64,000 nt of DNA from positions 310,001 through 374,000 of the forward strand of contig CANGBB010000002.1 in NCBI GenBank assembly GCA_947452065.1, written 5' to 3'. The position numbers and the translations under genes were made by a program. Position 1 is the stretch's first letter; the number at the start of each line of letters is the position of its first letter. Source of the DNA: Gammaproteobacteria bacterium. Its GTDB lineage: Bacteria; Pseudomonadota; Gammaproteobacteria; Steroidobacterales; Steroidobacteraceae. Shown one piece after another: positions 10,791 to 21,728 of the stretch. The notes under the pieces were generated by a model, which saw only the letters and a program-made list of their open reading frames with translations, did not search any database and was not told the DNA's origin.

Positions 10791-13700
10791 TTGCGCAGTT
10801 TATCAGGACGGCGTTGCCCGGGCGTTACGGGTGGCGTCGGGGTATCCGGCTGCCTGAGACGTTCCAGCAGTTGCTGCGCGAAGGTAAAGCGCTCGGCCGG
10901 CGTCTCGATGTCGTGGTTCACACGCAGTTTGAGTGAGCCTTCCAGCCGGTAGGTGTGCGGCTCGCGCTGGATCAGTCGCAGGACAGTGGTCGGCTCAACA
11001 CGGTTCTGTGCCTCGAAAAGGATGCTCCCGCCTTCGGGGCCAAGCTCCAGACGGCGCACCCCGAGTGCGCGTGCGCTCAGACGCAGGTGTGCCAGCTGCA
11101 GCAGGTGATTGCCCGGTTCCGGCAGCGGGCCGAAGCGGTCTACCAGCTCGGTGGCCAGGTCGTGCAACTGACTCACATCGGCAGCGACGATGCGCTGGTA
11201 CAGCGCCAGGCGCAGATGCATGTCGGGCACATAGTCCGGCGGGAGTAGGGCCGGGACATGCAACTCCACCTCGCTGACCGCCGCCAACGGGATCTCGGCC
11301 GCAGCGGCCCCACCATCGGCGCGTAGTCGATGTACGCAACGCTCCAGCATGTCGAGATACATCGCCAGTCCAACTTCGGCGAGTTCGCCGCTCTGGCGCT
11401 CGCCGAGGAACTCACCGGCGCCGCGGATTTCCAGATCATGCGTCGCGAGCATGAAGCCGGCGCCGAGCTCCTCCATCGACTCGATGGCCTCAAGGCGCTT
11501 GGCGGCATCCGCGGTGAGCGACTTGCGGTTAGGAACCAGCAGATAGGCATAGGCGCGATGATGTGAGCGGCCAACGCGGCCGCGCAGCTGGTGCAGTTGC
11601 GCGAGGCCAAGGCGGTCGGCGCGGTCGATGATGATGGTGTTGGCGGTGGGTACGTCGATACCGCTCTCGATGATCGTGGTGCACACCAGCGTGTTGAATC
11701 GCCGGTGACTGAAGTCCACCATCAGCTGTTCGAGTTCGCGCTCACGCATCTGGCCGTGACCGACGCGCACTTCGGCCTCGGGCACCAGGCGCTGGAATTC
11801 GGCCGCAACCTTCTCGATATCCTGCACCTCGTTGTGCATCAGATAGATCTGGCCACCGCGGCGCAGTTCGCGCAGTGCTGCCTCGCGCAGCGTGGGACCG
11901 TGCCATTCAGTCACAAAGGTTTTGATGGCGGTGCGGGCCACCGGCGGTGTGCTGATCAGCGACAGTTCGCGTAGACCCCCGAGCGCCATATTCAGGGTGC
12001 GCGGGATCGGTGTGGCCGTCAGCGTCAGTACATGCACCTCAGCGCGCAGTGTCTTGAGCTGCTCTTTATCGCGCACACCGAAGCGATGTTCTTCGTCGAC
12101 AATCACCAGTCCAAGTCGTTTGAAGCGCGGGTGGGCGTGCAGCAGCCGATGAGTGGCTACAACAATGTCCACTGAACCGTTTTCCAGTCCTTCCAGTACC
12201 GCATTCGATTCCTTGCTGGAACGAAAGCGTGACAGCGCTTCGATCCGCACCGGCCAGTCGGCAAATCGATCGCGAAAACTCTGCGCGTGCTGTTCGGCCA
12301 GCAGCGTCGTGGGCACCAGCACTGCCACTTGATGACCGGCCGCCGTGGCAACGAAGGCGGCGCGCATCGCCACTTCGGTCTTGCCGAATCCGACATCGCC
12401 GCAGACGATGCGATCCATCGGCGTTTCCTTGCCAAGGTCCGCCACCACCTGAGCAATCGCTTCGGCCTGGTCCGGTGTCTCTTCGAAGCGGAAGGCGTTG
12501 GCGAAGCTCTGATATTCGAGCTCGCCCGTCACCAGCGGGGCAGTGCGTCGCGCCTGACGGCGGGCGTGCAGATCCAGTAGCTCGGCCGCCACGTCGCGCA
12601 CCGCTTCGGCCGCGCGCGCCTTGGCCTTGCTCCATTGGTCCGTGCCCAGCTTGTGCAGCGGTGCAGTCTCGGGCGCGCCGCCGGTGTAGCGACCCACCAG
12701 ATGCAGGGCGTGTACCGGTACGTAGATGCGATCACCGCCGCGGTATTCGATCTGCAGGAATTCGCCGGTATCGCCGCCCACGTTCATGACTTGCAGTCCG
12801 AGGTAGCGGCCGACGCCATAGACCTCGTGCACCACCGGTGCGCCGATCTCCAGATTCTGCAGATCGCGCAGGATTGCAGCCGGGTCAGCCTGTACGCGGC
12901 GACGGCGTCGCGCCTGCTGAACGCGCGCGCCGAACAGTTGCGCCTCGCCCAGTACTAGGAGCGGTGGATCGTCCAGCGCCACGCCGGCCAGATCCTCGGC
13001 CACCGTGATCGCCAGTCGTGCACTGCCGTCGCGGAATGTGGCCCAGTCCGCCACGGGCCGTGGTGGCTTGCCGTGCGCACTGAGCATCTGCGCAATCACT
13101 TCGCGGCGCCCGGCCGAGTCAGCAGCGATCAGGACCCGTGCGGCGTGGCCGGAGAGATAGTCCAAGAGCGGTGCCAGCGGTTGGGCCGCGCGCGCATCGA
13201 GGTGAAAATCCCGCGGCTTGTGGCTGCCGGCATCATAGTCGCCGGCCTCAGTGCTACCCGGCACGGCGCGAAACGGCTGCAGCTGCACACGGGCGTGAGC
13301 GGCGTAACTGTGCTGAATCTGTTGCGGCTCAATGAAGGCCTCAGCGGGTGGCAGTAGCGGGCGCTCAATGTCGTGGGCGCGATCTTCGAAGCGCACGCCG
13401 ATTGAGTCCCACGCAGACTGCAGCGCCGTGGGCAGGTCCGCCGTGGTGGCCATGACCGCATCAGCCGGCAGATAGTCGAACAGGCTGGCTGTCTGATCGA
13501 AGAATAGCGGCAGGTAGAACTCGATGCCCGGCGGTGCCAGTCCCTCGGTGACGCCGCGGTACACCGGCATGCGTGTCAGATCACCTTGGAAGCGCGCGCG
13601 GAAGCGCTGGCGGAAGTCGCGCACGGCATTGGCGTCGAGCGGGAATTCACGTGCTGGCAGCAGACGGAATTCTTCGATCACCTCCAGCGAGCGCTGCGTC

Positions 13701-14299
13701 TCGGCATCAAAGCAGCGGATGCTGTCGATGCAATCATCGAACAGATCGACGCGTAGCGGCGTCTGCGCGCCCATGGGCCAGACATCGAACAGCGAGCCGC
13801 GCAGGGCATATTCACCGGGAGCGGAAACCTGTCCGACACTGGCATAGCCGCCACTGGACAGTCGCAACCGCAGCGGATCGACGGCGAGTTGGGCGCCGCG
13901 ACGGAGCTCGAAGGTGCGAGCACCCACATAGTCCACCGGCGGCAGGCGCGAGAGCAGCCCCTCAACGGTCAGCAGCAACACGCCATGCTTCAGGTCGGGC
14001 AATCGCGCCAGCGTGCTCAGCCGTCCCGAGACAATATCCGGATGCGGCGAGAACACGTCGTAGGGCAGTACCTCCCAGTCGGGCAGCGTGAGAATCTCGA
14101 ACGCGTCAGCGGCGAAGAAGCGCAGTTCGCTCGCCATGCGTTCCAGTTCGCGCGCATCCGCCGCGACATACACCCAGGCGCGCTGATCGGCGGCTACGGC
14201 CTCGCTGAGGGACAGCGCACCCGCACTGCCATGCAATCCATGCCAATGACAAAGGGAGGGCGCCCCGGCTGGCAGCGATAGCCCCGGTAGAACTTTCAT
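10787..14299 (-). CDS. mfd: Transcription-repair coupling factor
   Basis: CGDVGFGKTEVAMRAAFVA, DEEHRFGVRDKEQLK, TATPIPRTLNMAL, LHQLRGRVGRSHHRAYAYLL; start could be 14299 (MKVLPG) or 14332. Confidence 0.97.
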   Translation of the reverse strand: MKVLPGLSLPAGAPSLCHWHGLHGSAGALSLSEAVAADQRAWVYVAADARELERMASELRFFAADAFEILTLPDWEVLPYDVFSPHPDIVSGRLSTLARLPDLKHGVLLLTVEGLLSRLPPVDYVGARTFELRRGAQLAVDPLRLRLSSGGYASVGQVSAPGEYALRGSLFDVWPMGAQTPLRVDLFDDCIDSIRCFDAETQRSLEVIEEFRLLPAREFPLDANAVRDFRQRFRARFQGDLTRMPVYRGVTEGLAPPGIEFYLPLFFDQTASLFDYLPADAVMATTADLPTALQSAWDSIGVRFEDRAHDIERPLLPPAEAFIEPQQIQHSYAAHARVQLQPFRAVPGSTEAGDYDAGSHKPRDFHLDARAAQPLAPLLDYLSGHAARVLIAADSAGRREVIAQMLSAHGKPPRPVADWATFRDGSARLAITVAEDLAGVALDDPPLLVLGEAQLFGARVQQARRRRRVQADPAAILRDLQNLEIGAPVVHEVYGVGRYLGLQVMNVGGDTGEFLQIEYRGGDRIYVPVHALHLVGRYTGGAPETAPLHKLGTDQWSKAKARAAEAVRDVAAELLDLHARRQARRTAPLVTGELEYQSFANAFRFEETPDQAEAIAQVVADLGKETPMDRIVCGDVGFGKTEVAMRAAFVATAAGHQVAVLVPTTLLAEQHAQSFRDRFADWPVRIEALSRFRSSKESNAVLEGLENGSVDIVVATHRLLHAHPRFKRLGLVIVDEEHRFGVRDKEQLKTLRAEVHVLTLTATPIPRTLNMALGGLRELSLISTPPVARTAIKTFVTEWHGPTLREAALRELRRGGQIYLMHNEVQDIEKVAAEFQRLVPEAEVRVGHGQMRERELEQLMVDFSHRRFNTLVCTTIIESGIDVPTANTIIIDRADRLGLAQLHQLRGRVGRSHHRAYAYLLVPNRKSLTADAAKRLEAIESMEELGAGFMLATHDLEIRGAGEFLGERQSGELAEVGLAMYLDMLERCVHRLRADGGAAAAEIPLAAVSEVELHVPALLPPDYVPDMHLRLALYQRIVAADVSQLHDLATELVDRFGPLPEPGNHLLQLAHLRLSARALGVRRLELGPEGGSILFEAQNRVEPTTVLRLIQREPHTYRLEGSLKLRVNHDIETPAERFTFAQQLLERLRQPDTPTPPVTPGQRRPDKLRK

Positions 14300-14360
14300 G
14301 CGCGCATTGTAGCCTGCGATCGCGCCATTCATGCGCCGCGCGGGCCCGCCAACATGACCC

Positions 14361-14406
14361 GGGGGTCGGGGCTCTCGGTGCGGGGTTGGCCGCCGCGGGG
14401 GCGGGG
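14361..14406 (+). other. G-tract cluster (possible G-quadruplex) between divergent mfd and lolC
   Basis: GGGGG-TC-GGGG-N10-GGGG-N11-GGGGG-C-GGGG read directly. Confidence 0.5.
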
Positions 14407-14460
14407 CCCATTGATCTCGGCAATCACCTTTGTCCGCGCTGTGGTCTAATTCCGCTCCAT

Positions 14461-15756
14461 ATGTTCCGGCCGCTCTCGCTGTTCATTGGCCTGCGCTATG
14501 CGCGTGCCCGCAATCACAAGTTTTTCGTGTCCTTCATCACGTGGGTGGCACTGGCGGGCATTGCGCTGGGCGTGGCGGCACTGATCGTCGTGCTGTCGGT
14601 GATGAACGGCTTTGGTGGCGAACTGCGCAACCGCTTGCTGTCGCTGACTGCGCATGCGCGGGTCGAATGGTCGGCCGCGGCGCTGGCGGGAATGCCGGCC
14701 GATGAGGCGGCGAGCCGCAGTGCGGAGCTTGCCACCCGGCTGCGTGCCATCCCGGGCGTCGCCGGCGTGGCACCGGTGCTGGAGTTGACGGCACTCGGTG
14801 TGCATCAACCGGACATGGTGCCGCTGCAGTTGCGGGGCATCGACCCTGGAGCCGAAGCGCAGGTGACATCGATTGCGGCGCTGCTTAAACAGGGTTCGCT
14901 GGCCGATCTGGTGCCGGGAAGCAATCATGTGATTCTCGGCATCGCGCTCGCGCAGCAGCTGGGCGTGCAAAGCGGTGAGCGTGTGATGCTGCTGGTACCG
15001 GTGGCACAGCCCGGTGCGCCGCCCAGTCCGCGGCTGCGTGAGTTCACCGTAGTCGGCGTTATCGAGGCCGGGCTCAGCGATCACGACAGCACATTGGCAC
15101 TGGCTCATCTGGACGATGTGGCCGCGTTGCTGCCGCCAACGGCGCGCTACAGCACGCTGCGACTGCGCTTCAATGACGCGCTGGCAGCGCCAGCGCTCAT
15201 GCCGGCTGTGCGAGCGGCGGCGCGTGCTGCCACTGGCCAGAGCGCTGGTGCCGACGTCCTCGTGCGTGACTGGACCGAAGACCATGCCAGCTATTTCCGC
15301 GCCCTGCGTGTGGAGAAGACCATGATGGCCGTGCTGCTGCTGCTGATCGTCGGCGTCGCAGCCTTCAATATCGTGGCGATGCTGGTGATGGTGGTGAACG
15401 AGAAGCGCACCGATATCGCCATCCTGCGTACGCTCGGCGCATCGCCGGGAACAATTTTGCGCGCCTTCATCGCGCAGGGTCTGGTGATTGGCTGGCTGGG
15501 TGTGGGTGTGGGCGTTGCGCTCGGTGTGCTGGTGGCGCGTAATGTGGCCCGCATCATGCCCGTGTTGGAGCGCGCTCTGGGCTTCCGTTTCCTGGATCCG
15601 GACACTTACTACATCACCACCGTGCCCTCGATCCTCGAGCGTAGCGACGTGATCTGGATCGCCTCACTGGCGCTGGCGATGACGCTGGCCGCAACGATTT
15701 ATCCGGCACTGCGCGCTGCCGCCACCGCACCGGCCGAGGCGTTGCGCTACGAATGA
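14461..15756 (+). CDS. lolC: Lipoprotein-releasing ABC transporter permease (LolC/E family)
   Basis: [59 protein letters not shown]; start at 14461 preferred. Confidence 0.9.
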   Translation: MFRPLSLFIGLRYARARNHKFFVSFITWVALAGIALGVAALIVVLSVMNGFGGELRNRLLSLTAHARVEWSAAALAGMPADEAASRSAELATRLRAIPGVAGVAPVLELTALGVHQPDMVPLQLRGIDPGAEAQVTSIAALLKQGSLADLVPGSNHVILGIALAQQLGVQSGERVMLLVPVAQPGAPPSPRLREFTVVGVIEAGLSDHDSTLALAHLDDVAALLPPTARYSTLRLRFNDALAAPALMPAVRAAARAATGQSAGADVLVRDWTEDHASYFRALRVEKTMMAVLLLLIVGVAAFNIVAMLVMVVNEKRTDIAILRTLGASPGTILRAFIAQGLVIGWLGVGVGVALGVLVARNVARIMPVLERALGFRFLDPDTYYITTVPSILERSDVIWIASLALAMTLAATIYPALRAAATAPAEALRYE

Positions 15757-17012
15757 GCCATTGGCTTCGCAATCGTTACGAGTGGCTGCTGGGCACGCGT
15801 TACCTGCGTTCGCGGCAACAGGAGGGTTTCCTGTCGCTGATTTCGCTGGTTTCGATGGCTGGTCTGGCCGTGGGCGTCGCGGTGCTGATCGTGGTGCTTT
15901 CGGTGATGAACGGCTTTGAACGCGAGTTGCGCACGCGCATCCTCGCCGTGACCTCGCATGCGACGCTAATGGGTCTGAATGGTCAGTTGAACGACTGGCA
16001 CGAGGCACAGCAGGCCGCGCAAGCGCTGCCCGGTGTACTCGCAGCCGTGCCCTTCGTCGAACAGCAGGCCATGTTGAGCCATGAGTCCAAGATCGTCGCG
16101 AGCCAGATCCGCGGCATCCTGCCGGAAGAAGAGCAGCGCGCCGTCGGACTGGTGCAGCAGCTCTCGCCCGATGTACTGCAACAGCTTCAGCCCGGCGGAT
16201 TCAGTGTGGTGCTTGGGGACGTGCTGGCGCAGCAGCTGGGCCTGCGCGTCGGCGATCGCGTAGTGATGATGGCTGCGGAGGGCAGTGTGACGCCCGCCGG
16301 GCTCATGCCGCGCATGCGCCGACTGACACTCGTTGGCACCTTCCACAGTGGCATGTACGAATACGACAGCGCACTGGCACTGATGCACATCGACGATGTC
16401 CGGCTGATCTATCGCCTCGGCGATGGCGTCACCGGGCTGCGGCTGGCACTGGCCGATCCGTTACGTGCCCCTGCAGTGGTCCGCGAGCTGGCGCTCAAGC
16501 GCGGCGGCGGCTTTTATGTGAGCGACTGGACTCGTGTGCACGCGGGTTTCTTCCAGTCGATACAGATGACCAAATCACTCCTGTTCGTCGTGCTCTCCAG
16601 TCTCGTTGCCGTGGCAGCGTTCAACATCGTGGCCGCGCTGGTGCTGGTAGTGAAGGACAAACGCCGTGACATCGCACTGCTGCGCACGCTTGGCGCCGGA
16701 CCGCGCAATGTGTTGCTGGCCTTCCTGATTCAGGGTTCGTTGATCGGCCTGATCGGCACCTTCAGTGGTGCGGCACTTGGCTGGCTGATCGCCAGTCACC
16801 TGAGCACTCTGGTCAGAGTCGTGGAGCAACTGGCCCATACGCAGTTCATGGATGCGCGGATCTATTTCATGAGTGATCTACCGACCTGGGTGCAGTGGGG
16901 CGACGTACTGCGCGTCACGGGCATTGCTTTCCTGTTGTGCACACTCGCCACCATTTATCCCGCTTGGCGTGCGGCGCAGATGGCGCCATCGGAGGGACTG
17001 CGTCATGAATGA
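15753..17012 (+). CDS. lolE: Lipoprotein-releasing ABC transporter permease (LolC/E family), second copy
   Basis: [57 protein letters not shown]. Confidence 0.88.
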   Translation: MSHWLRNRYEWLLGTRYLRSRQQEGFLSLISLVSMAGLAVGVAVLIVVLSVMNGFERELRTRILAVTSHATLMGLNGQLNDWHEAQQAAQALPGVLAAVPFVEQQAMLSHESKIVASQIRGILPEEEQRAVGLVQQLSPDVLQQLQPGGFSVVLGDVLAQQLGLRVGDRVVMMAAEGSVTPAGLMPRMRRLTLVGTFHSGMYEYDSALALMHIDDVRLIYRLGDGVTGLRLALADPLRAPAVVRELALKRGGGFYVSDWTRVHAGFFQSIQMTKSLLFVVLSSLVAVAAFNIVAALVLVVKDKRRDIALLRTLGAGPRNVLLAFLIQGSLIGLIGTFSGAALGWLIASHLSTLVRVVEQLAHTQFMDARIYFMSDLPTWVQWGDVLRVTGIAFLLCTLATIYPAWRAAQMAPSEGLRHE

Positions 17013-17700
17013 AACGAACATCGCGGTATTGGAGGCGCGCGATGTGTCGCGCTCCTTCCAGCAGGGCGCGACGCGACTGGATGTGCTGCGCGGCTTGCAG
17101 CTGCGCGTGGCACCGGCCGAGCGTCTGGCCATCATCGGTGCTTCGGGCTCCGGCAAGACCACATTGCTGCAGATCCTCGGCGGACTGGATCGCCCGGACA
17201 TCGGACAGGTATACATCGAAGGTCGTGACATCCATCAGCTCAGCGAAAGCGAGCGCGGGTTGCTGCGCAACCGGACCATGGGCTTTGTCTACCAGTTTCA
17301 TCATCTGCTGCCGGAGTTCACGGCGCTGGAGAATGTCGCGATGCCGCTGCTGGTGGCCCGCTGCCCAGTGCGTGAAGCACGCGAACGTGCGGCAGCCATG
17401 CTGGAGCGCGTCGGACTGGCCGCGCGACTTGAGCATCGGCCGCATCAGCTGTCCGGTGGTGAGCGCCAGCGCGCGGCGGTGGCGCGTGCATTGGTCACCG
17501 CGCCACGCCTGGTGTTAGCTGACGAGCCGACCGGCAATCTGGATGGTCGCAATGCCGAACAAGTGTTCGCGCTGCTGCTGCAACTGAATCGCGAGCTGGG
17601 TACCAGTCTGGTGGTGGTCACGCACGATGTTCGACTGGCAGCACGCATGGACCGCGTGCTCGAGCTGGTCGACGGAAATCTACAGATTCCCGCCGGTTAA
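17005..17700 (+). CDS. lolD: Lipoprotein-releasing ABC transporter ATPase
   Basis: [43 protein letters not shown]; start 17005. Confidence 0.95.
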   Translation: MNETNIAVLEARDVSRSFQQGATRLDVLRGLQLRVAPAERLAIIGASGSGKTTLLQILGGLDRPDIGQVYIEGRDIHQLSESERGLLRNRTMGFVYQFHHLLPEFTALENVAMPLLVARCPVREARERAAAMLERVGLAARLEHRPHQLSGGERQRAAVARALVTAPRLVLADEPTGNLDGRNAEQVFALLLQLNRELGTSLVVVTHDVRLAARMDRVLELVDGNLQIPAG

Positions 17701-18219
17701 TCGGCTCGCGCGCCTGGCTTGGCGCAGCCGATATTGACGCACGACGGCCAAGCGCCACAGCCAGTTCACCAGCAGCCGGCTGAGCACGCTGCCGATCACG
17801 GCCAGAATCAGGCAGCCAAGCAGAAAGGCCTTCCAGCGAGGGCCCAGTCCGCTTTCCAGCCATCGCCAGCTCATCTCGAACTGGAAGTGTCGTGAGGGCT
17901 CCCGCAACACCCATGCGCCGGTGCGGAACGCCGCGTAATACAGCGGCACCACCGACAGGGGGTTGAGCAACATCGTGCTGGCCACGGTCACCGGCAGGTT
18001 GAGTCGCCAGATGATTGCTACCACCACTGCAGTCACCGTATGCACCGGCAGGGGCACGAAGGCGATGGCGACGCCGGCTGCTACGCCGCTGGCCACGGCG
18101 CGTCGATTCAGCGCCCACAGATGGCTCTCGGCAATGCGATGGCCCCAGATGCGCAGATACCAGCGGTCACGCCTGCTGTGCATCCAATCGGCAGCTTTTC
18201 TGGCGAGCTCGCGGGGCAT
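17680..18219 (-). CDS. DUF2062-family membrane protein
   Basis: [51 protein letters not shown]. Confidence 0.82.
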   Translation of the reverse strand: MPRELARKAADWMHSRRDRWYLRIWGHRIAESHLWALNRRAVASGVAAGVAIAFVPLPVHTVTAVVVAIIWRLNLPVTVASTMLLNPLSVVPLYYAAFRTGAWVLREPSRHFQFEMSWRWLESGLGPRWKAFLLGCLILAVIGSVLSRLLVNWLWRLAVVRQYRLRQARRASRLTGGNL

Positions 18220-18221
18220 GG

Positions 18222-20600
18222 GTGGCGCACTCTAGCAGCAAGTGGCCGTCGCTGGCAGACGGTGGACTGGAATTGGGGCGTGTGGCTGCGGCCCTGCTTG
18301 CCGGCACCGTTTTGGCCCTGTTCATCGAGGCCGCCGGCCTGCTGGACGCGATCCTGCTCCCGGCCGGCTTGCTGGCCCAGCGATGGGCGCTGGCGGGCTT
18401 TCTGGTCATCCTGATCGCGTGGGGCATACCTCGACCGATCCGCTTGCCGCTGGCTGGCTTTTTGGTCGGACTGTGGATGGCGCTGTCACCGCTGGCCGAG
18501 TACCACCGACACCTGTTGAGTGAGACCCACGCCGCAGCAGATCGGTGGTTGGTCGCGGCACGCGTGCTCTCCATCCCGGAACGCAGTGGTGCTGATATGA
18601 GCTTCATTGCCGAGCTCGTGCCGGCACGGCCGCCCGTTGTCAATGCGAGCGCTGCACCCGCGGAGCCTTCGTGGCCACTGCGGGTGCGGTTGCAGTGGCG
18701 GCGGGCGCCTAGGGTCTTGGTGGGCGAGATCTGGCAGTTGCCCGTCACCCTCAGTCCGCTGAGCAGCCCTCGCAATCCGGGGCAGGGCTGGTTCGATCGC
18801 CAGTCGTTACGCGCCGGTCTGCATGCCAGCGGTACGGTGCTCGACTCGCGTCTGATCACGCGCTTGAATTCTGCACCGCTCTCCATCGACGCGGTCCGTT
18901 CCTGGTTCGCAACGCGCATCCATGCCGCCATACCCGAGCGTGACAGCGCCGCATTGCTGGTGGCACTGGCGGTCGGCGATACGCAATACGTGTCACGTGA
19001 ACAGTGGCGTGTGTTCAATGCCACAGGCATCACACACCTGATTGCCATCTCCGGTCTGCATGTCACGCTATTCAGCCTGCTGACGGCGGCGCTGGCTCGC
19101 CGTGTCTGGGCTGGCCTGCCAAGGTTGTGGCCACGCGTGCGACGCGAACACTGCGCGGCACTCACCGGTGTGATGGCCGCCTGGGGCTATGCGCTGCTGT
19201 CGGGATTTTCAGTGCCCGCCCAACGCACGCTGATCATGCTGGCCACCTGGCATGGGCTGCGCTGTCTGGCCCGTCCCGCTGCCGCCGCTCCGGCGCTGGC
19301 TGTCGCGGTCATTGTCGTGCTGCTGCTTGATCCGCTGGCACCACTGGGCGCCGGCTTCTGGTTGTCATTCTCGGCCGTCGCAGTGCTGATACACGCCTTG
19401 CCGATCGCTGCCGCGCCTCAAGGCAGGAATCTCATGCAGCGCGCTGTGCATGCCGCCAAGGAACTCTGGCGCACGCAGTGGCGTGTGGCGCTCGGACTGC
19501 TGCCGGTGACGCTGGCCGTGTTCGGCAGCGCCTCAGTAGCGGGGCTGTACGTGAACCTTCTGGCCATACCGCTGTTCAGCTTCGCGCTGGTACCGCTGAT
19601 CCTGTGCAGTCTGCCGCTGTTGCCTCTTTGGGCTTCAGCTGCGCATGGGTTATTGCAGGCTGCGGCCCATATCGCCACCTTGATGATGCCCTGGCTGACG
19701 CGCGCCGCTGATTGGGATCATGCGCTGTGGCGTATGCAGGCCCCGCCCTGGGCGGTGCTGTTGGCGGTGCCGGCCGTGTGGCTGCTACTACTGCCGGGAC
19801 GATGGTTCGTGCGCAGCAGCGCCTGTTGCGCTTTATTGCCACTGCTGTGGCCGCAGTCCACTTCGCCTGCGTCCGGCGAGTTCATCGCCACCGTGCTCGA
19901 TACCGGCATCAGTCAGTCCATCATCGTGCGCACTGCTCACCATGCGCTGCTCTACGACAACGGTGAGCACTGGGGCAGTGACGGGATGCTCACTCGCAAT
20001 GTGTTATTGCCCGCCTTGCGCGACATGCGGCTGCGCGAACTCGATCGTGTCGTGATGCCGCGCTTGGACAACGATCGCGCTGCCGGGCTGGCTGCACTGG
20101 CCTCCGAGAATGCAGTCACTCGTTGGCAGGCGAGTGGTGCGGTGCTGGATTTGCCACCTGAATTCGCGCCCTGTCTGGCTGGCGAGCGCTGGCTGTGGGA
20201 TGGCGTGCAGTTCGAGAGCCTGTTGGATGACGAGTGCGTGATTCGTATCAGCGTTCCGCGCAAAGATCAGTCAGCCGGCGGCGCTACGATGCTTCTGGCC
20301 CCCGAGATTGATCGCGCCGCGCAGCAGCGCCTTCTGGACAACGGTCCGGTGCACAGTGATGTGTTGCTGGTGCCGCGCCATGCTGCCGCTATTGCCCATC
20401 TGCCTGCGTTCCGCGCGGCCACTGGTGCGCGCTGGGCCGTAGTGGCGCAGTCGCGTCGCGGTGCCAGCACGGCCGCCGTGCAGCGCACGCTGACGGCCTG
20501 GCAGCAGGGTGGGGCGCAGCTGTGGATCACGGGCGTCTCCGGTGCCGTCGAGATCCACGGCCGGGGCGGACAGATCGACCTGCGGCCGGCCGGGCGCTGA
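18222..20600 (+). CDS. comEC: ComEC/Rec2-family DNA internalization protein with degenerate metallo-beta-lactamase domain
   Basis: Competence domain FNATGITHLIAISGLHVTLFSLL; C-terminal VLDTGISQSIIVRTAHHALLYDNG; start (GTG 18222) uncertain. Confidence 0.88.
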   Translation: MAHSSSKWPSLADGGLELGRVAAALLAGTVLALFIEAAGLLDAILLPAGLLAQRWALAGFLVILIAWGIPRPIRLPLAGFLVGLWMALSPLAEYHRHLLSETHAAADRWLVAARVLSIPERSGADMSFIAELVPARPPVVNASAAPAEPSWPLRVRLQWRRAPRVLVGEIWQLPVTLSPLSSPRNPGQGWFDRQSLRAGLHASGTVLDSRLITRLNSAPLSIDAVRSWFATRIHAAIPERDSAALLVALAVGDTQYVSREQWRVFNATGITHLIAISGLHVTLFSLLTAALARRVWAGLPRLWPRVRREHCAALTGVMAAWGYALLSGFSVPAQRTLIMLATWHGLRCLARPAAAAPALAVAVIVVLLLDPLAPLGAGFWLSFSAVAVLIHALPIAAAPQGRNLMQRAVHAAKELWRTQWRVALGLLPVTLAVFGSASVAGLYVNLLAIPLFSFALVPLILCSLPLLPLWASAAHGLLQAAAHIATLMMPWLTRAADWDHALWRMQAPPWAVLLAVPAVWLLLLPGRWFVRSSACCALLPLLWPQSTSPASGEFIATVLDTGISQSIIVRTAHHALLYDNGEHWGSDGMLTRNVLLPALRDMRLRELDRVVMPRLDNDRAAGLAALASENAVTRWQASGAVLDLPPEFAPCLAGERWLWDGVQFESLLDDECVIRISVPRKDQSAGGATMLLAPEIDRAAQQRLLDNGPVHSDVLLVPRHAAAIAHLPAFRAATGARWAVVAQSRRGASTAAVQRTLTAWQQGGAQLWITGVSGAVEIHGRGGQIDLRPAGR

Positions 20601-20654
20601 CAAAGGCGGTTATCCGGGACGCTGTTTGGGTATCATCCCGGGCTGGCATCGGGA

Positions 20655-21290
20655 GTGGTTGCAGCAGCAATGTGGGAGATAGTGCGCGCCGGCGGGCCCA
20701 TGATGTGGCCCATCATCGCCTGCTCGGTGGTTGCCGCCGCCATCATCTTGGAACGTCTCTGGACGCTGCAGAAAAAGCGCGTCCTGCCGCCGGATCTAAC
20801 CCGTAAAGCCTCCGCGCTGCTGGAGGCCGGCCAGGTCAGCGACAAGGTGGTGCAGGCGCTGGCGCGCAATTCGCCGCTCGGCGGTGTGCTGGCCGCTTTG
20901 CTTGAATCGCGCCATCTGCCCCATGCGGCCATGGTTGAACGGGTCCAGGACACGGGGCGTCATGTGGCCTTTGAACTCGAGCGCTACCTCAATACCTTGG
21001 GCACCATCGCAGGTGTCTCGCCGCTCTTGGGTCTGCTGGGCACGGTGTCGGGCATCATCAAGTCATTCAATGCCATCACTGCAGGCGGCCTCGGTGACCC
21101 GCAGGTGTTGTCCGGCGGCATCGCCGAAGCGCTGATCTGTACTGCCGCCGGTCTCAGCGTCGCAATCCCCTCCCTGATCGCCTTCCGTTATCTCCGGGGA
21201 CGGGTGGAGCGACTGATCATCGACATCGAAAAAGAAGTGATGCGCTTGTCCGACACCGTCGGCAGCTTGGCATCTGCGGGCAAATCATGA
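20655..21290 (+). CDS. exbB: MotA/TolQ/ExbB proton channel family protein
   Basis: LNTLGTIAGVSPLLGLLGTVSGIIKSFNAI, GGIAEALICTAAGLSVAIPSLIAFRYL. Confidence 0.9.
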   Translation: MVAAAMWEIVRAGGPMMWPIIACSVVAAAIILERLWTLQKKRVLPPDLTRKASALLEAGQVSDKVVQALARNSPLGGVLAALLESRHLPHAAMVERVQDTGRHVAFELERYLNTLGTIAGVSPLLGLLGTVSGIIKSFNAITAGGLGDPQVLSGGIAEALICTAAGLSVAIPSLIAFRYLRGRVERLIIDIEKEVMRLSDTVGSLASAGKS

Positions 21291-21721
21291 ACCTGCGGCC
21301 ACGACGCAGCGAAGATCCCGAGATCAACCTGATTTCGCTGATCGATATCCTGCTCGTGCTGGTTTTGTTTTTCCTGCTCTCGACCACCTTTGCCGTCGAT
21401 GGTCGTCTGCGCATCAAGCTGCCGCAGGCCAGCTCGGTGCCGCTGCAGCGCACCGGCAACGAACCGCTCATCATCACGGTCACGGCTGCGGGCACCTACC
21501 TCGTCAACGGGCGCGAGCTGGTGAATGCCAGCGCTGACACGCTGCGTGCCGCCATTCTCAAGCTCGCCGGTGAGCGGCGTGATCTGAGTACCAGCATCCG
21601 CGCCGACGGCCATGCCACGCACCAGACCGTGGTCACCGCGATGGATGTGCTCTCGCAGCTGGGTTTCACGCAGCTGAACATTGTCACCACCACGCGCGAT
21701 GCGGACACCGGCAGGTCCTGA
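21287..21721 (+). CDS. exbD: ExbD/TolR family biopolymer transport protein
   Basis: EDPEINLISLIDILLVLVLFFLLSTTFA. Confidence 0.92.
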   Translation: MNLRPRRSEDPEINLISLIDILLVLVLFFLLSTTFAVDGRLRIKLPQASSVPLQRTGNEPLIITVTAAGTYLVNGRELVNASADTLRAAILKLAGERRDLSTSIRADGHATHQTVVTAMDVLSQLGFTQLNIVTTTRDADTGRS

Positions 21722-21728
21722 CTCAGCC

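Noticed and set aside
12229-12789. + strand ORFs inside mfd
   Set aside because: Antisense to the conserved helicase domain of mfd
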